From Microbacterium sp. RU33B (GTDB lineage Bacteria > Actinomycetota > Actinomycetes > Actinomycetales > Microbacteriaceae), in contig NZ_FTPO01000001.1 in NCBI RefSeq assembly GCF_900155915.1, forward strand, positions 1,736,001-1,800,000: DNA of 64,000 nucleotides. Direction: 5' to 3'. A program made the position numbers and the translations under genes. The notes under the pieces were generated by a model. The model did no database searches and was not told the origin of the DNA. It saw only the letters and a program-made list of their open reading frames with translations. Below are positions 43,323 through 52,850 of the stretch, one piece after another. Position 1 is the first letter of the stretch. Each line of letters begins with the position of its first letter.

Positions 43323-44117
43323 TCAGTGCTCGAGGATCTTGGACAGGAAGTCCTGGGCCCTCGCGCTCTGGGGGTTCGTGAAGAACTGCTCGGGGGTCGC
43401 CTCTTCGACGATCGCGCCGTCGGCCATGAACAGCACGCGGTCGGCCGCCTTGCGGGCGAAGCCCATCTCGTGGGTCACGACGATCATGGTCATGCCGTCG
43501 GCGGCGAGGCCGATCATGACGTCGAGCACTTCGTTGATCATCTCGGGGTCGAGGGCGCTGGTCGGCTCGTCCATCAGGATGAGCTTCGGGCTCATGGCGA
43601 GCGAGCGGGCGATCGCGACGCGCTGCTGCTGACCGCCGGAGAGCTGGTTCGGCATCTTGCGCGCCTGGTTGGCCACGCCGACGCGGTCGAGGAGAGCCAT
43701 CGCCTTCTCCTCGGCATCCTTCTTCGACATCTTGCGCACCTGGATCGGACCGAGCGTCACGTTCTCGAGCACCGTCTTGTGCGCGAACAGGTTGAAGGAC
43801 TGGAACACCATTCCCACGTCCGCGCGGAGCGTCGCGAGCGCTTTGCCCTCTTCCGGGAGAGGCACGCCGTCGATCGAGATCCTGCCGGAGTCGATCGTCT
43901 CCAGGCGGTTGATCGCGCGACACAGCGTCGACTTGCCCGACCCGGAGGGCCCGATCACGACGACGACCTCGCCGCGCGTGACGACGGTGTTGATGTCTTT
44001 CAGGACGTGCAGCTCGCCGTAGTGCTTGTCGACGTTCTCGACGACCACGAGCGGCTCTCCACGCTTCACGTTGATGTTCGACGTGCGCGGCGCGGGTTCG
44101 TGTTCAGATGTCGCCAT
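43323..44117 (-). CDS. gluA: Amino-acid ABC transporter ATP-binding protein (GluA-like)
   Basis: A 264-residue polar-amino-acid ATPase of the GlnQ/GluA type. Walker [10 protein letters not shown] lies at about residues 55-63, the signature LSGGQQQR and Walker [13 protein letters not shown] follow, and the switch His is in [11 protein letters not shown]. The ATG at 44117 is preferred to an in-frame GTG nine nt earlier, because TAGGGT stands 7 nt before the ATG as either a leaderless -10 or a ribosome-binding site. It is the first gene of the transporter operon. Confidence 0.92.
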   Translation of the reverse strand: MATSEHEPAPRTSNINVKRGEPLVVVENVDKHYGELHVLKDINTVVTRGEVVVVIGPSGSGKSTLCRAINRLETIDSGRISIDGVPLPEEGKALATLRADVGMVFQSFNLFAHKTVLENVTLGPIQVRKMSKKDAEEKAMALLDRVGVANQARKMPNQLSGGQQQRVAIARSLAMSPKLILMDEPTSALDPEMINEVLDVMIGLAADGMTMIVVTHEMGFARKAADRVLFMADGAIVEEATPEQFFTNPQSARAQDFLSKILEH

Positions 44118-44124
44118 GCGTTTC

Positions 44125-44130
44125 ACCCTA
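44125..44130 (-). promoter_or_regulatory. Possible leaderless -10 box of gluA
   Basis: TAGGGT on the minus strand with 7 nt to the gluA ATG. The same bases (AGGGTG) could serve as a weak Shine-Dalgarno; the two readings cannot be separated by eye. Confidence 0.4.
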
Positions 44131-44170
44131 GGGCGGCGACGACGGACCTTCCCAGCGGATGCGCCGCACG

Positions 44171-44197
44171 GTTACGTACTTGTAACCGAAGGGAAAC
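44171..44197. promoter_or_regulatory. GlnR-like half-site array upstream of the glutamate transporter
   Basis: On the plus strand GTTAC-n6-GTAAC-n6-GAAAC (44171-44175, 44182-44186, 44193-44197) repeats at 11-nt intervals, the spacing of the actinobacterial GlnR consensus GTnAC-n6-GAAAC repeated. The first two form an inverted pair (GGTTAC...GTAACC). It lies 54 nt upstream of the gluA start, a fitting place for nitrogen control. Confidence 0.5.
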
Positions 44198-44228
44198 GTT
44201 TTGCAGGGGTGCCCGGAGGAGGTCGGAT

Positions 44229-45029
44229 TCAGGATGCCGCGCGCTGCGCGAAGGCACTCTCGTACAGGCAGACACTGGCCGCGGTGGCGAGGTTGAGCGA
44301 CTCCGCGGAGCCGTAGATCGGCAGCCGCAGGGCCATATCCGCGTGCGCGAGCGCCTCGTCGTCGAGGCCGCGCGCCTCGTTGCCGAACAGCCACGCGGTC
44401 GGCTCGGCGAGCACGTGCCGGGAGGCGAGGAAGTCCTCTCCCCCGACGTCGGCGGCGATGACCCGCAGTCCCGCGCTGTGCGCGCGCTCGACCGCCGTGG
44501 CGAGGTCGACACCGACCGCGACGGGCAGATGGAACAGCGACCCCGTCGTCGCCCGGACGACCTTCGGGTTGTACAGATCGACGGTGCGGCCGGTGAGGAT
44601 CACCGCGTCGGCGCCCGCCGCATCCGCCGCCCGGATGATCGTGCCGAGGTTGCCCGGATCGCGGACCTCTTCGCAGATCGCCACGAGGCGGGGTGCGTGG
44701 GCGAACACGTCGCGGATCGACGTCGGCGACTGACGCGCGACGGCCACGATCCCCTGCGGTGTCACGGTGTCGGCCATCGCGTCGAGCACGGCCTCGGTCG
44801 TGAACTGCACGTCGATGCCGGCATCGCGCGCCGCGTCGCGGACATCCGGATGCCGCTCCATCGCGGTCGGCGTCGCGTACATCTCCACGAGCGTCTCGGG
44901 GCGGTGCAGCAGCACTTCGCGGGCCGACTGCGGCCCCTCGAGGAGGAACAGCCCCGTCTCCTGGCGCGCACTGCGCTTGGTGAGCTTCGCAACGGCGCGC
45001 ACGCGCGGGGAACGTGGGTTCTCGAGCAC
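44229..45029 (-). CDS. SpoU/TrmH-family RNA 2'-O-methyltransferase
   Basis: A 266-residue SPOUT-class methyltransferase of the TrmH type. The N-terminal RNA-binding part ([24 protein letters not shown]) is followed by the three SPOUT motifs: [13 protein letters not shown] (motif 1), LFGNEARGL (motif 2) and [20 protein letters not shown] (motif 3, the knot). It methylates a ribose in rRNA or tRNA; the site cannot be assigned. It stands beside the infC-rpmI-rplT operon, as in many actinobacteria, but a terminator (45069-45096) separates it from rplT. The GTG at 45029 is the chosen start. Confidence 0.92.
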   Translation of the reverse strand: MLENPRSPRVRAVAKLTKRSARQETGLFLLEGPQSAREVLLHRPETLVEMYATPTAMERHPDVRDAARDAGIDVQFTTEAVLDAMADTVTPQGIVAVARQSPTSIRDVFAHAPRLVAICEEVRDPGNLGTIIRAADAAGADAVILTGRTVDLYNPKVVRATTGSLFHLPVAVGVDLATAVERAHSAGLRVIAADVGGEDFLASRHVLAEPTAWLFGNEARGLDDEALAHADMALRLPIYGSAESLNLATAASVCLYESAFAQRAAS

Positions 45030-45068
45030 GGGATCAGCATACGGCCCGCAGCATCCGCGACATGCGAA

Positions 45069-45096
45069 AGGGCGCCCTCCCGGAGGAGGACGCCCT
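45069..45096 (-). terminator. Rho-independent terminator of infC-rpmI-rplT
   Basis: 12-nt arms (AGGGCGCCCTCC against GGAGGACGCCCT, one G-U pair) with a 4-nt loop, 23 nt beyond the rplT stop; TTTCGC follows on the minus strand. Confidence 0.8.
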
Positions 45097-45119
45097 GTCG
45101 ACGAAGAGTGCCGAGGTGC

Positions 45120-45500
45120 TTACGCCTTGGGGGCGTTGACGTTCTCGGGCAGCGCCTTCTTCGCGGTCGCGACGAGCGACGCGAACGTGGCGGGCTCGTT
45201 CACGGCGAGCTCGGCGAGCATGCGACGGTCGACCTGCACACCCGCGAGGCCGAGGCCCTGGATGAAGCGGTTGTACGTGATGCCGTTCTGGCGGCTCGCA
45301 GCGTTGATGCGCTGGATCCACAGGCGACGGAAGTCGCCCTTGCGCTTGCGACGGTCGCGGTACGCGTAGACGAGCGAGTGGGTGACCTGCTCCTTCGCCT
45401 TGCGGTACAGACGCGAACGCTGGCCACGGTAACCCGAGGCGCGTTCGAGGATGACGCGACGCTTCTTGTGGGCGTTTACCGCCCGCTTGACTCTAGCCAT
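45120..45500 (-). CDS. rplT: 50S ribosomal protein L20
   Basis: L20 (126 aa) binds 23S rRNA early in 50S assembly. The whole family sequence is readable from [20 protein letters not shown] through the [19 protein letters not shown] motif and the C-terminal [19 protein letters not shown]. It is third in the infC-rpmI-rplT operon. Length is about 8 residues above the minimal L20 because of a short C-terminal tail. Confidence 0.98.
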   Translation of the reverse strand: MARVKRAVNAHKKRRVILERASGYRGQRSRLYRKAKEQVTHSLVYAYRDRRKRKGDFRRLWIQRINAASRQNGITYNRFIQGLGLAGVQVDRRMLAELAVNEPATFASLVATAKKALPENVNAPKA

Positions 45501-45533
45501 TTCGTTTCGTTCCTATTCGTGCGTCGGCGCGCG

Positions 45534-45728
45534 TCAGCGGCCGAGGAGCTTCTTGGCCTGCTTGGCGTCACCGGGAGCAAGGACCTGCTCCTGGTTGAGG
45601 CGACGCGTGCGACGCGACGACTTGCCCTCGAGGTTGTGCCGCATACCGGCCTGCTGCTTCATGAGCTTTCCGCTGCCGGTGACCTTGAATCGCTTCTTGG
45701 CACCCGAGTGGGTCTTCTGCTTCGGCAT
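45534..45728 (-). CDS. rpmI: 50S ribosomal protein L35
   Basis: L35 (64 aa) opens with [20 protein letters not shown] and ends with the basic-hydrophobic tail [15 protein letters not shown]. The size and the position between infC and rplT (33 nt before rplT) leave no alternative. Confidence 0.98.
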   Translation of the reverse strand: MPKQKTHSGAKKRFKVTGSGKLMKQQAGMRHNLEGKSSRRTRRLNQEQVLAPGDAKQAKKLLGR

Positions 45729-45749
45729 TTCTCTTCCTTCGTTGTGTAT

Positions 45750-45785
45750 CCCGCCTCGGCGGGAGTCGATACCCGCCGGAGCGGG
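45750..45785 (-). promoter_or_regulatory. Tandem hairpins between infC and rpmI
   Basis: Two compact stems, CCCGC-CGGA-GCGGG (45772-45785) and CCCGCC-TC-GGCGGG (45750-45763), follow the infC stop and precede the rpmI ribosome-binding site. They may be RNA-stability or translational-control structures of the operon, which in other bacteria is controlled by L20. Confidence 0.45.
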
Positions 45786-45797
45786 AGACTGTGGGGC

Positions 45798-46442
45798 CTA
45801 TTCGGCCGGAGCCTCGGCCGCGTCCGACTTCGCGTCGGAGTCTGCGGCACCGTCTCGAGCGCCGCCGCGGGCATTGCGCGCCGCTTCCTTGTTGGCTGCG
45901 CGAGCGGCGTTCTGCTCCGTCTTGACCTCGGACTTGTTCTTGTGCGGTGCGACCACCATGACCATGTTGCGACCGTCGATCGTGGGGTTCGACTCGACCG
46001 TTCCGAACTCGGCGACGTCCTCCGCGAACTTGCGGAGCAGACGCACGCCCTGCTCGGGGCGCGACTGCTCGCGACCGCGGAAGAGGATCATGGCCTTGAC
46101 CTTGTCACCCGACTGCAGGAAGCCTTCGGCGCGCTTGAGCTTGGTGATGTAGTCGTGCGCCTCGATCTTCAGACGGAAGCGGACCTCCTTGAGGACCGTG
46201 TTCGCCTGATTGCGCCTGACCTCCTTGGCCTTCTGCGCTGCCTCGTACTTGAACTTCCCGTAGTCCATGATCTTGACGACGGGCGGCTTCGAGTCTGGGG
46301 CCACCTCGACCAGATCGAGGTCGGCATCCTGTGCCAGACGCAGCGCCACCTCGATGCGGACGACGCCGACCTGCTCTCCTGCGGGACCCACGAGGCGGAC
46401 CTCGGGAACGCGGATGCGGTCATTGGTGCGGGGATCGCTGAT
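45798..46442 (-). CDS. infC: Translation initiation factor IF-3 (probable ATC start)
   Basis: IF-3 (214 aa) monitors start-codon choice and prevents subunit joining. The N-terminal domain starts almost at once with [17 protein letters not shown], the linker contains [12 protein letters not shown], and the C-terminal domain VKEIRFRL-type stretch is [18 protein letters not shown]. An acidic Ala-rich C-terminal tail of about 40 residues is lineage-specific. The start appears to be ATC at 46442, with AGGAG 6 nt upstream and no ATG, GTG or TTG in a suitable place. AUU/AUC/AUA starts are a known feature of infC, since IF-3 discriminates against its own rare start codon and so regulates itself. Confidence 0.93.
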   Translation of the reverse strand: MSDPRTNDRIRVPEVRLVGPAGEQVGVVRIEVALRLAQDADLDLVEVAPDSKPPVVKIMDYGKFKYEAAQKAKEVRRNQANTVLKEVRFRLKIEAHDYITKLKRAEGFLQSGDKVKAMILFRGREQSRPEQGVRLLRKFAEDVAEFGTVESNPTIDGRNMVMVVAPHKNKSEVKTEQNAARAANKEAARNARGGARDGAADSDAKSDAAEAPAE

Positions 46443-46531
46443 GCGGAACTCCTCTTCGTGCGGATGACGGCGGAAAAAGCAGCACAGTCCACCCGCACGA
46501 CGCGTGAGCGCCGGCCTTCGCACCCTGGTCA

Positions 46532-46557
46532 ACCCCGGCCGTTGGCACGGTCGGGGT
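46532..46557 (-). promoter_or_regulatory. Hairpin in the infC 5' region
   Basis: ACCCCGACCGT-GCCA-ACGGCCGGGGT (minus strand; 11-bp arms with one G-U pair) lies about 90 nt upstream of the infC start, in the 226-nt space shared with the divergent DUF1844 gene. A CTGCTTTTTCC stretch comes later, just before the ribosome-binding site. This may be part of a regulatory leader. Confidence 0.4.
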
Positions 46558-46668
46558 GGAGTGCATGACCCGGTAGCCTGGAACGGCAAGCGCGGGTGGG
46601 ATGTGATCCTCTTTCGCATCCGGAGCAGAACGCTCCGGAGCCCGCATCAGTTTAGCAGAGAGAGTGGC

Positions 46669-47088
46669 GTGGACACGATTCAGGGCGCGGACGACGATTC
46701 GACGGTCGAAGAGACGGCTCCGGATGCCGCGCGCCGCGCGCGCTGGGAGGAGCAGGAGCGAGCGGCCTCGGAGGCCACCCGCGACATCGCCGACGTCCCG
46801 GCCGTCGAGGTCATCACGACCACCGCCGTGCACCTCCTCAGCGCCGCCGCCGTCAAGACCGGTCTCGCCGACGACCCGGCGACGCAGACCGACCTCGACG
46901 AGGCGCGCAAGCTCATCAACGCCCTCGCCGGCCTCATCACCGCCGGCGCACCGGAGATCAGCGACATGCACGCGCGTTCGCTGCGCGACGGTCTGCGCTC
47001 GGTGCAGCTGGCGTTCCGCGAAGCATCCGTCATCCCCGACCCCATCGGCAAGGGACCGGGCGAGAAGTGGACCGGCCCGGTCACCTGA
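46669..47088 (+). CDS. DUF1844-family protein
   Basis: A 139-residue, mainly helical acidic protein. The middle part (AVEVITTTAVHLLSAAAVKT, then TQTDLDEARKLINALAGLI) matches the DUF1844 family, which has no known activity. It stands divergent from infC, a neighbourhood seen in many actinobacteria, and is convergent with the acyl-CoA ligase (9 nt between stops). The GTG at 46669 was chosen, with GAGAG upstream; a hairpin CCGGAGC-AGAAC-GCTCCGG at 46620-46638 precedes it. Confidence 0.85.
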   Translation: MDTIQGADDDSTVEETAPDAARRARWEEQERAASEATRDIADVPAVEVITTTAVHLLSAAAVKTGLADDPATQTDLDEARKLINALAGLITAGAPEISDMHARSLRDGLRSVQLAFREASVIPDPIGKGPGEKWTGPVT

Positions 47089-47097
47089 CCCGCGGAG

Positions 47098-48798
47098 TCA
47101 TCCCGCGTCGGCGGCGGCCATCAGATCCGCCCGCACGTCTTTGCGGAGCACCTTGCCGATGAGCGATCGCGGCAGCTCGGACCGCTCCACGACGGCGCGC
47201 GGCACCTTGTAGGCGGTGAGGTGCGCGCGGCAGAAGTCGCGGATGCCCGCCGCGTCGAAGACCGCGCCCTCGCGCAGCACGACGGCGGCCGTGACGCTCT
47301 CGCTTCCGTCGGCTCGGGGCAGGCCAACGACGGCGGCCTCGTCGACATCCGGATGCAGCAGCAGCACCTGCTCGACCTCGGTCGGGCTGATGTTGAACCC
47401 GCCCGTGATGATGAGCTCCTTGATCCGGTCGACGATCGTGACGAAGCCGTCCTCCGACACGGTGACGATGTCTCCGGTGCGCAGCCAGCCGCCCTCGAGG
47501 AGAGTGCGCGAGGTCTCGTCGGGCAGGTGCCAGTAGCCGCGGAACACCTGAGGACCGCGGACGAGCAGCTCGCCCTCCTCCCCGGGTCCTCGGTCGATCG
47601 ACGGATCGTCTGGATCGACGACGCGGATGTCGGTGCTGGGGAACGGCACCCCGACGGTGCCGGGGCGACGAGAGGGACCCATCGGGTTGCCGATCGAGAT
47701 CGGCGAGGACTCCGTCATCCCGTAGCCCTCCACGAGCAGGCCGCCGGTGGCGTCCTCCCAGCGCTGCACCGTCGCCAGGGGCAGGCTCATCGCGCCGGAG
47801 ATGGCGTGGCGGATCGAACCCAGCCCGATCCGGCGACGGATCGCTCCACGGCTCAGGGCGTCGTAGATCGGCGGGACGGCGGGCAGGAACGTGGGGGGCG
47901 ACGTGCGTGCGGCATCGAGCACCAGATCGACGTCGAAGGTCGGGAAGAGCACGAGACGCGCCCCCAGCGACATTGCGACGCTCAGGCACAGGGTGAGCCC
48001 GTAGGCGTGGAAGAGGGGGAGGACGCCGTAGAACACCTCATCGCCTTCGCGGATGCCCGGAACCCAGGCGCGCGACTGCTCGGCGTTGGAGCGGAGGTTG
48101 CGGTGCGTCAGGATGGCGGCCTTCGGGGTGCCGGTGGTGCCGCTCGTGAGCTGCAGCACCGCGATGTCGTCGAGCGCGGGCCGCGCGGCCTTGCGGGTGA
48201 TCGGGCGCGACCCGACGACCTTCGCCCACGCGACCGCCGCACTCCGGGGCTTCGCCGTCAGGGCGCTGCGCGCCTTGCGGGCCTTCGCGATGGGGAGACG
48301 CAGGGCGAGGCGCTTGCCGAACGGCAGCGCGTCGGCGAGGTCGACGGAGACGATCTCGCGGGGGGCGATGTCGGAGGGGAACTCCGCCACGGTGTCGACG
48401 ACCTTGTTCCACACGACCGCGACCACGGCCGAGTGCACCTCGAACTGGTGACGCAGCTCCCGCGGCGTGTAGAGCGGATTGTGCTCGACGACGATCGCGC
48501 CGATCCGCAGCGCGGCGTAGAACGCCACGACGTGCTGCGGGCAGTTCGGGAGGATGAGCGCGACGCGGTCGCCGGGCTGCACGCCGAGTTTGCGCAGCCC
48601 CGCGGCGGCGCGGGCGATCTGCTCCCCCAGCTCCGCGTAGGTCGTGGTGGCGCCGAAGAACTCGAGCGCGACGGCGCCGCGGTGGCGGGCGACGGAGGCC
48701 TCGATCATGTCGACGAGAGTCTCGGTGACCGGCTCGATGTCGGCCGGCACCCCCTCGGCGTAGGCGGCGAGCCACGGGCGTCCTTCGAAGGGGTGCAC
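47098..48798 (-). CDS. Long-chain fatty-acid--CoA ligase (AMP-binding enzyme)
   Basis: A 566-residue adenylate-forming enzyme. The AMP signature LQLTSGTTGTPKAAILTH is intact; further motifs are EGYGMTESSP, GEEGELLVRGPQVFRGYW, TGDIVTVSEDGFVTIVDRIK and the C-terminal lysine motif PRSLIGKVLRKD. It should activate a fatty acid to acyl-CoA; FadD-type proteins of this length use medium or long chains. It lies at the end of the his-sseB cluster, 10 nt beyond sseB, but on function it need not belong to it. The GTG at 48798 is the start. Confidence 0.92.
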   Translation of the reverse strand: MHPFEGRPWLAAYAEGVPADIEPVTETLVDMIEASVARHRGAVALEFFGATTTYAELGEQIARAAAGLRKLGVQPGDRVALILPNCPQHVVAFYAALRIGAIVVEHNPLYTPRELRHQFEVHSAVVAVVWNKVVDTVAEFPSDIAPREIVSVDLADALPFGKRLALRLPIAKARKARSALTAKPRSAAVAWAKVVGSRPITRKAARPALDDIAVLQLTSGTTGTPKAAILTHRNLRSNAEQSRAWVPGIREGDEVFYGVLPLFHAYGLTLCLSVAMSLGARLVLFPTFDVDLVLDAARTSPPTFLPAVPPIYDALSRGAIRRRIGLGSIRHAISGAMSLPLATVQRWEDATGGLLVEGYGMTESSPISIGNPMGPSRRPGTVGVPFPSTDIRVVDPDDPSIDRGPGEEGELLVRGPQVFRGYWHLPDETSRTLLEGGWLRTGDIVTVSEDGFVTIVDRIKELIITGGFNISPTEVEQVLLLHPDVDEAAVVGLPRADGSESVTAAVVLREGAVFDAAGIRDFCRAHLTAYKVPRAVVERSELPRSLIGKVLRKDVRADLMAAADAG

Positions 48799-48808
48799 GA
48801 TGTCAACC

Positions 48809-49630
48809 TTAGGCGTCAGGCCCTCCGTCGACCTGAGTGCGGACCAGCTTCACGGTGAGCGAGTCCACGAGCACCGCGATACGGTCATCCGCCGCCCAGC
48901 GTCGCGCGAGCCGCTGCAGCACGGCGTCGAGCTCGGCCTGGTCGAGACCGGGCATCAGCTCGAGCACCACGACGAGCTCGGGTCCGCGGAGGCGGCCGGA
49001 GGGATCGCCGGGCGCGACGGCGAGGTCGAGCACCGCCAGCTCACCGCCGACGCTCGCCTGGAGTCCGGCGTAGACCTCGGTCGACGCGAAGCTCGGTTCC
49101 CACGCGTGACCCTGTGCGATCGCCCAGACGGCGGGACGCCGGAGGACGAACTCCGTGTCGGAGCCCGGGTCGATGACGATGAGATCGGTCTCGTCGTCGA
49201 CGGCCGACAGTGCCGTGCGGATCCCGTCGGCCGGCACGGGACGGGCCGAGGGATCCCAGCGCGACAGAGCCGCGACGGAGGTGAACACCGGCAGCACGCG
49301 GCGCCCGTCGGGAGCGGCGACCGTGACGATCGACAGCTCCTGCGTCTTGTCGACCTCGAGACCGTGCGGACCGACGCCGTGGTCGCCCTTCTCGGCGACC
49401 AGCGGGATCAGCAGCCGAGCGGATCGGTACGCGTCGACCACAGCGGCGGGGTCGCCCGAGCCTGTGTGGAAAGCGGTGAGCGCGCCGAGCAGGGCGGGAT
49501 CGGCGGACCCGTCGTCCCCCGCGTGCGGGTTCGGCTCGAAGCTCCGGCCCGCCCAGGGCACACCGGCGGAGTCGGCGGAATGGTCGCAGGCGTCGGCCGC
49601 ACCCGCCGAGGGATCAGTGTCCGGCGACAT
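48809..49630 (-). CDS. SseB-family protein
   Basis: A 273-residue protein with the SseB fold region in the first part ([33 protein letters not shown]) and a second domain after about residue 170. SseB-type proteins were named after a sulfur-transfer context in enterobacteria, but the function in actinobacteria is unknown. It overlaps the priA stop by 17 nt and precedes the acyl-CoA ligase; its place at the end of the his cluster recurs in related genomes as far as I recall. The ATG at 49630 was chosen over an upstream codon that would overlap priA further. Confidence 0.83.
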   Translation of the reverse strand: MSPDTDPSAGAADACDHSADSAGVPWAGRSFEPNPHAGDDGSADPALLGALTAFHTGSGDPAAVVDAYRSARLLIPLVAEKGDHGVGPHGLEVDKTQELSIVTVAAPDGRRVLPVFTSVAALSRWDPSARPVPADGIRTALSAVDDETDLIVIDPGSDTEFVLRRPAVWAIAQGHAWEPSFASTEVYAGLQASVGGELAVLDLAVAPGDPSGRLRGPELVVVLELMPGLDQAELDAVLQRLARRWAADDRIAVLVDSLTVKLVRTQVDGGPDA

Positions 49631-50360
49631 CCAGAGCCTCGGCGAGCGTGAACGCACCCGCATAGAGGGCCTTGCCGACGATGGCGCCTTCGACGCCGAG
49701 CGGCACGAGCTCGCGCAGGGCGGCGATGTCGTCGAGGCTCGAGATGCCCCCCGATGCCACGACCGGCTTCGGGGTGCGCGACGTCATCTCGCGCAGGAGC
49801 TCGATGTTCGGGCCCTGCAGCGTGCCGTCCTTCGTGACGTCGGTCACGACGTAGCGGCTGCAGTTGGCGGACTCGAGACGCGTGAGCACATCCCAGAGGT
49901 CTCCGCCGTCGCGGGTCCAGCCGCGCGCGGCGAGCGTCGTGCCGCGGACGTCGAGGCCCACCGCGATGACCTCGCCGTAGCGGCCGATCACGTCGGCGGC
50001 CCACTCGGGGTTCTCGAGGGCTGCCGTGCCGAGGTTGATGCGCGCGGCACCCGACTCGAGGGCGGCCTCGAGCGACTCGTCGTCGCGGATGCCGCCCGAC
50101 ACCTCGACCTGCACACCGCGCACCTGCTTGATGACCTTGCGGATGATGTGCGCGTTGCTGCCGCGACCGAAGGCGGCGTCGAGGTCGACGAGGTGGATCC
50201 ACTGCGCGCCCTGACGGGCCCAGTCCACCGCGGCGTCGACGGGGTCGCCGTAGCTCGTCTCCGAGCCCGCCTCCCCCTGCGTGAGGCGCACGGCCTTTCC
50301 GCCGGCGACGTCGACAGCGGGAAGGAGGATGAGCTCGGGCGTGGAGGCGAAGTCGTTCAT
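49614..50360 (-). CDS. priA: Phosphoribosyl isomerase (HisA; probably bifunctional PriA)
   Basis: A 248-residue (beta-alpha)8 barrel that isomerises ProFAR in histidine synthesis. D17 in [15 protein letters not shown] is the first catalytic Asp, with the second in [25 protein letters not shown] and [11 protein letters not shown] are the phosphate-binding motifs. In actinobacteria without trpF the same enzyme (PriA) also serves tryptophan synthesis; no trpF is in this window, so bifunctionality is likely but unproven. A 64-nt gap separates it from hisH. Confidence 0.94.
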   Translation of the reverse strand: MNDFASTPELILLPAVDVAGGKAVRLTQGEAGSETSYGDPVDAAVDWARQGAQWIHLVDLDAAFGRGSNAHIIRKVIKQVRGVQVEVSGGIRDDESLEAALESGAARINLGTAALENPEWAADVIGRYGEVIAVGLDVRGTTLAARGWTRDGGDLWDVLTRLESANCSRYVVTDVTKDGTLQGPNIELLREMTSRTPKPVVASGGISSLDDIAALRELVPLGVEGAIVGKALYAGAFTLAEALDVAGH

Positions 50361-50424
50361 GAGTCCCTGGGTTCGGTTCACGGGAAGGATGCCGGCGGCC
50401 CGAAGAGCGGGCCGTGGCACGAGT

Positions 50425-51075
50425 TCAGAGGGTAGCCCCGCGGAGGCTGCCGATCCAATTGGACAGGAGCCGGATGCCGGCCTCGCCGGACTTCTCGGGG
50501 TGGAACTGCGTGGCCGACAAGGGGCCGTTCTCGACGGCCGCGAGGAACGGCTGGCCGTAGGTGCACCACGTCAGGGCGGGCTGCGGGAACGGCGGGATCA
50601 CGTCGAGGAGCCACTGCTGGGCGCCGAACGAGTGCACGAAGTAGAAGCGCTCGTCTTCGATGCCGCGGAAGAGCACCGATCCCTCGCCGGGCTCGACGGT
50701 GTTCCAGCCCATGTGCGGCAGGACGGGGGCGTCGAGCTCGGTCACGACACCCGGCCACTCCCCCATGCCCTCCGTGTCGACGCCGCGCTCGACGCCGCGC
50801 TCGAAGAGAACCTGCATGCCGACGCAGATCCCGAGCACCTTGCGTCCGCCCGCGAGGCGGCGGTCGATGAGCTCGTCGCCGCGACTCGCGCGCAGTGCCT
50901 CCATGACGGCGCTGAACGCCCCGACACCGGGCACCACGAGCCCGTCGGCATCCATCACGAGTCCGCGGTCCTTCGTGAGCCGCGCGTCGGCACCGGCCGC
51001 TTCGAGGGCCTTGACCGCGGAGTGGACGTTGCCGGAGCCGTAGTCGAGCACCGCGACCAGCGGGCGATCGGTCAC
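50425..51075 (-). CDS. hisH: Imidazole glycerol phosphate synthase, glutaminase subunit
   Basis: HisH (216 aa) supplies ammonia to HisF. It is a class I amidotransferase with nucleophile C84 in [10 protein letters not shown] and the pair H192 and E194 in QFHPEKS; the opening [16 protein letters not shown] is characteristic. The GTG at 51075 overlaps the hisB stop (GTGA). hisF does not lie immediately downstream here; priA does. Confidence 0.96.
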   Translation of the reverse strand: MTDRPLVAVLDYGSGNVHSAVKALEAAGADARLTKDRGLVMDADGLVVPGVGAFSAVMEALRASRGDELIDRRLAGGRKVLGICVGMQVLFERGVERGVDTEGMGEWPGVVTELDAPVLPHMGWNTVEPGEGSVLFRGIEDERFYFVHSFGAQQWLLDVIPPFPQPALTWCTYGQPFLAAVENGPLSATQFHPEKSGEAGIRLLSNWIGSLRGATL

Positions 51076-51692
51076 AGCGCGCCCTTCGTGCTCGGGATCC
51101 CCTCGACGAGGGGGTCGAGGGCCTTCGCCTGACGGAAGGCTCGGGCGAACGCCTTGTACTCCGCTTCCGCGATGTGGTGGGGATCGCGCCCCTCGATGAC
51201 CCGGACGTGCACCGTCAGACCGCCGTTGAACGCGAGAGCTTCGAAGGTGTGACGCACGAGCGACCCCGTGAAGTGTCCGCCGATGAGATGGTGCTCGAAG
51301 CCGACCGGTTCGCCGCTGTGCACGAGATACGGGCGACCGGAGATGTCGACGACGGCCTGGGCGAGCGCCTCGTCGAGCGGAACGAGGGCGTCGCCGTAGC
51401 GCGCGATCCCGGACTTGTCACCGAGGGCCTCGCGGATCGCCTGACCGAGAACGATGGAGATGTCTTCCACGGTGTGGTGCGCGTCGATGTCGGTGTCGCC
51501 CGAGGCGCGCACCGTGAGATCGGTCAGCGAGTGCTTCGCGAAGGCCGTCAGCATGTGGTCGAAGAAGGGCACGGTGGAGTCGATGTGGCTGCGCCCCGTG
51601 CCGTCGAGGTCGAGCTCGAGCTCGACGGAGGACTCGCTCGTCGCGCGCCGCAGCGACGCCGTGCGGTGGGATCGGGGATCGAGTGCGCTCAT
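51072..51692 (-). CDS. hisB: Imidazoleglycerol-phosphate dehydratase
   Basis: HisB (206 aa) is the monofunctional dehydratase of histidine synthesis. The metal-binding motifs [13 protein letters not shown] and [13 protein letters not shown] are clear, as are [11 protein letters not shown] and the C-terminal [16 protein letters not shown] with its lysine. The ATG at 51692 overlaps the hisC stop (ATGA). There is no N-terminal phosphatase domain, as usual outside enterobacteria. Confidence 0.97.
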   Translation of the reverse strand: MSALDPRSHRTASLRRATSESSVELELDLDGTGRSHIDSTVPFFDHMLTAFAKHSLTDLTVRASGDTDIDAHHTVEDISIVLGQAIREALGDKSGIARYGDALVPLDEALAQAVVDISGRPYLVHSGEPVGFEHHLIGGHFTGSLVRHTFEALAFNGGLTVHVRVIEGRDPHHIAEAEYKAFARAFRQAKALDPLVEGIPSTKGAL

Positions 51693-52771
51693 GCCGCCGA
51701 TCCTATCGACGCGAGCGCCTCGAGGAACGCCGTCGACTCCTCCGCCGTACCCGCCGTGACGCGCAGGCTGTGCGGGATCCCGACGTCGCGGATCAGGATG
51801 CCGCGGTCGTACAGCGCCTGCCAGGTCGAGGCCGGGTCGTCGACTCCGGAGAACAGCACGAAGTTCGTCCACGACTCGTGCGGCGTGTACCCGAGCGCGG
51901 CGAGAGTGGCGGAGATGCGATCGCGCTCGGCGACGATCTCGTCGACCGTGCCGAGCATGACGGGCGCGTGGCGCAGAGCCGCGGATGCTGCCGCCTGGGT
52001 GAGAGCGCTGAGGTGGTACGGCAGCCGGACCAGCCGCAGGGCGTCGATGACCGCCGGGTCGGCGGCGAGGTAGCCGACCCGCGCCCCGGCGAATGCGAAC
52101 GCCTTGCTCATGGTGCGCGAGACCACCAGTCGGGGGCGCTCGGGGAGGAGTGTCAGCGCGGACTGCTCGTCGCGCGGGGCGAACTCCTGGTAGGCCTCGT
52201 CGACGACCACGATCCCGTCGGTCGCGTCGTACACGGCCTCGATGACGTCGAGTCGGAGCGGAGTGCCCGTCGGATTGTTCGGAGCGCAGAGGAAGACGAC
52301 ATCGGGAGCAGCATCCGCCACCTGCGCCGCCGCGGTCTCCGCGACGAGCGTGTAATCGTGCTCCCGGGTGCCGGCGATCCACTCGGCGCCGGTACCGCGG
52401 GCCAGCAGCGGATACATCGAATACGTCGGCGCGAAGCCGAACGCCGTGCGACCCGGTCCGGCGAAGGCCTGCAGGACGTGCTGCAGCACTTCGTTCGACC
52501 CGTTGGCCGCCCAGATCTGGTCGCGGGTCAACCCGTGCCCCAGATAGTCGGCGAAGCCTTCGCGCAGTTCGGTGAACTCGCGATCGGGGTAGCGGTTCAC
52601 TTCACGGAGGGCGATCGCGATCGAGTCGAGGATGTCGTCCGCGACTTCCTCGGGCACCGGATGCGTGTTCTCGTTCACGTTCAGTGCAACGGGAAGGGGC
52701 GCCTGCGGTGCTCCGTACGGCTTCAGGCCGCGGAGGTCCGCGCGGAGGGGCAAGTCCTCGAGATCGGTCAC
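51689..52771 (-). CDS. hisC: Histidinol-phosphate aminotransferase
   Basis: HisC (360 aa) is a class I/II PLP enzyme. The PLP lysine is K223 in [17 protein letters not shown], and NNPTG (residues 165-169) and DEAYQEF are conserved. The GTG at 52771 is preferred because a TAAAAT box stands exactly 7 nt upstream, which fits a leaderless transcript, and the protein then begins [20 protein letters not shown]; an ATG at 52780 in the same frame overlaps that box. It is the first gene of the his-sseB-ligase cluster. hisD, usually before hisC in actinobacteria, is absent here. Confidence 0.95.
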   Translation of the reverse strand: MTDLEDLPLRADLRGLKPYGAPQAPLPVALNVNENTHPVPEEVADDILDSIAIALREVNRYPDREFTELREGFADYLGHGLTRDQIWAANGSNEVLQHVLQAFAGPGRTAFGFAPTYSMYPLLARGTGAEWIAGTREHDYTLVAETAAAQVADAAPDVVFLCAPNNPTGTPLRLDVIEAVYDATDGIVVVDEAYQEFAPRDEQSALTLLPERPRLVVSRTMSKAFAFAGARVGYLAADPAVIDALRLVRLPYHLSALTQAAASAALRHAPVMLGTVDEIVAERDRISATLAALGYTPHESWTNFVLFSGVDDPASTWQALYDRGILIRDVGIPHSLRVTAGTAEESTAFLEALASIGSAA

Positions 52772-52778
52772 CCGTCCC

Positions 52779-52784
52779 ATTTTA
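52779..52784 (-). promoter_or_regulatory. -10 box of the his cluster, leaderless type
   Basis: TAAAAT on the minus strand, 7 nt before the hisC GTG, so transcription should begin at or within a base of the start codon. A -35 element (CTGCCC at 17-nt spacing) is weak. Confidence 0.55.
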
Positions 52785-52850
52785 GAGCGGGTGGATGGCG
52801 GGGCAGACCCGACCGTCACGAGGCGACTCGCTCGCTGCGTGGGGAGGGGA

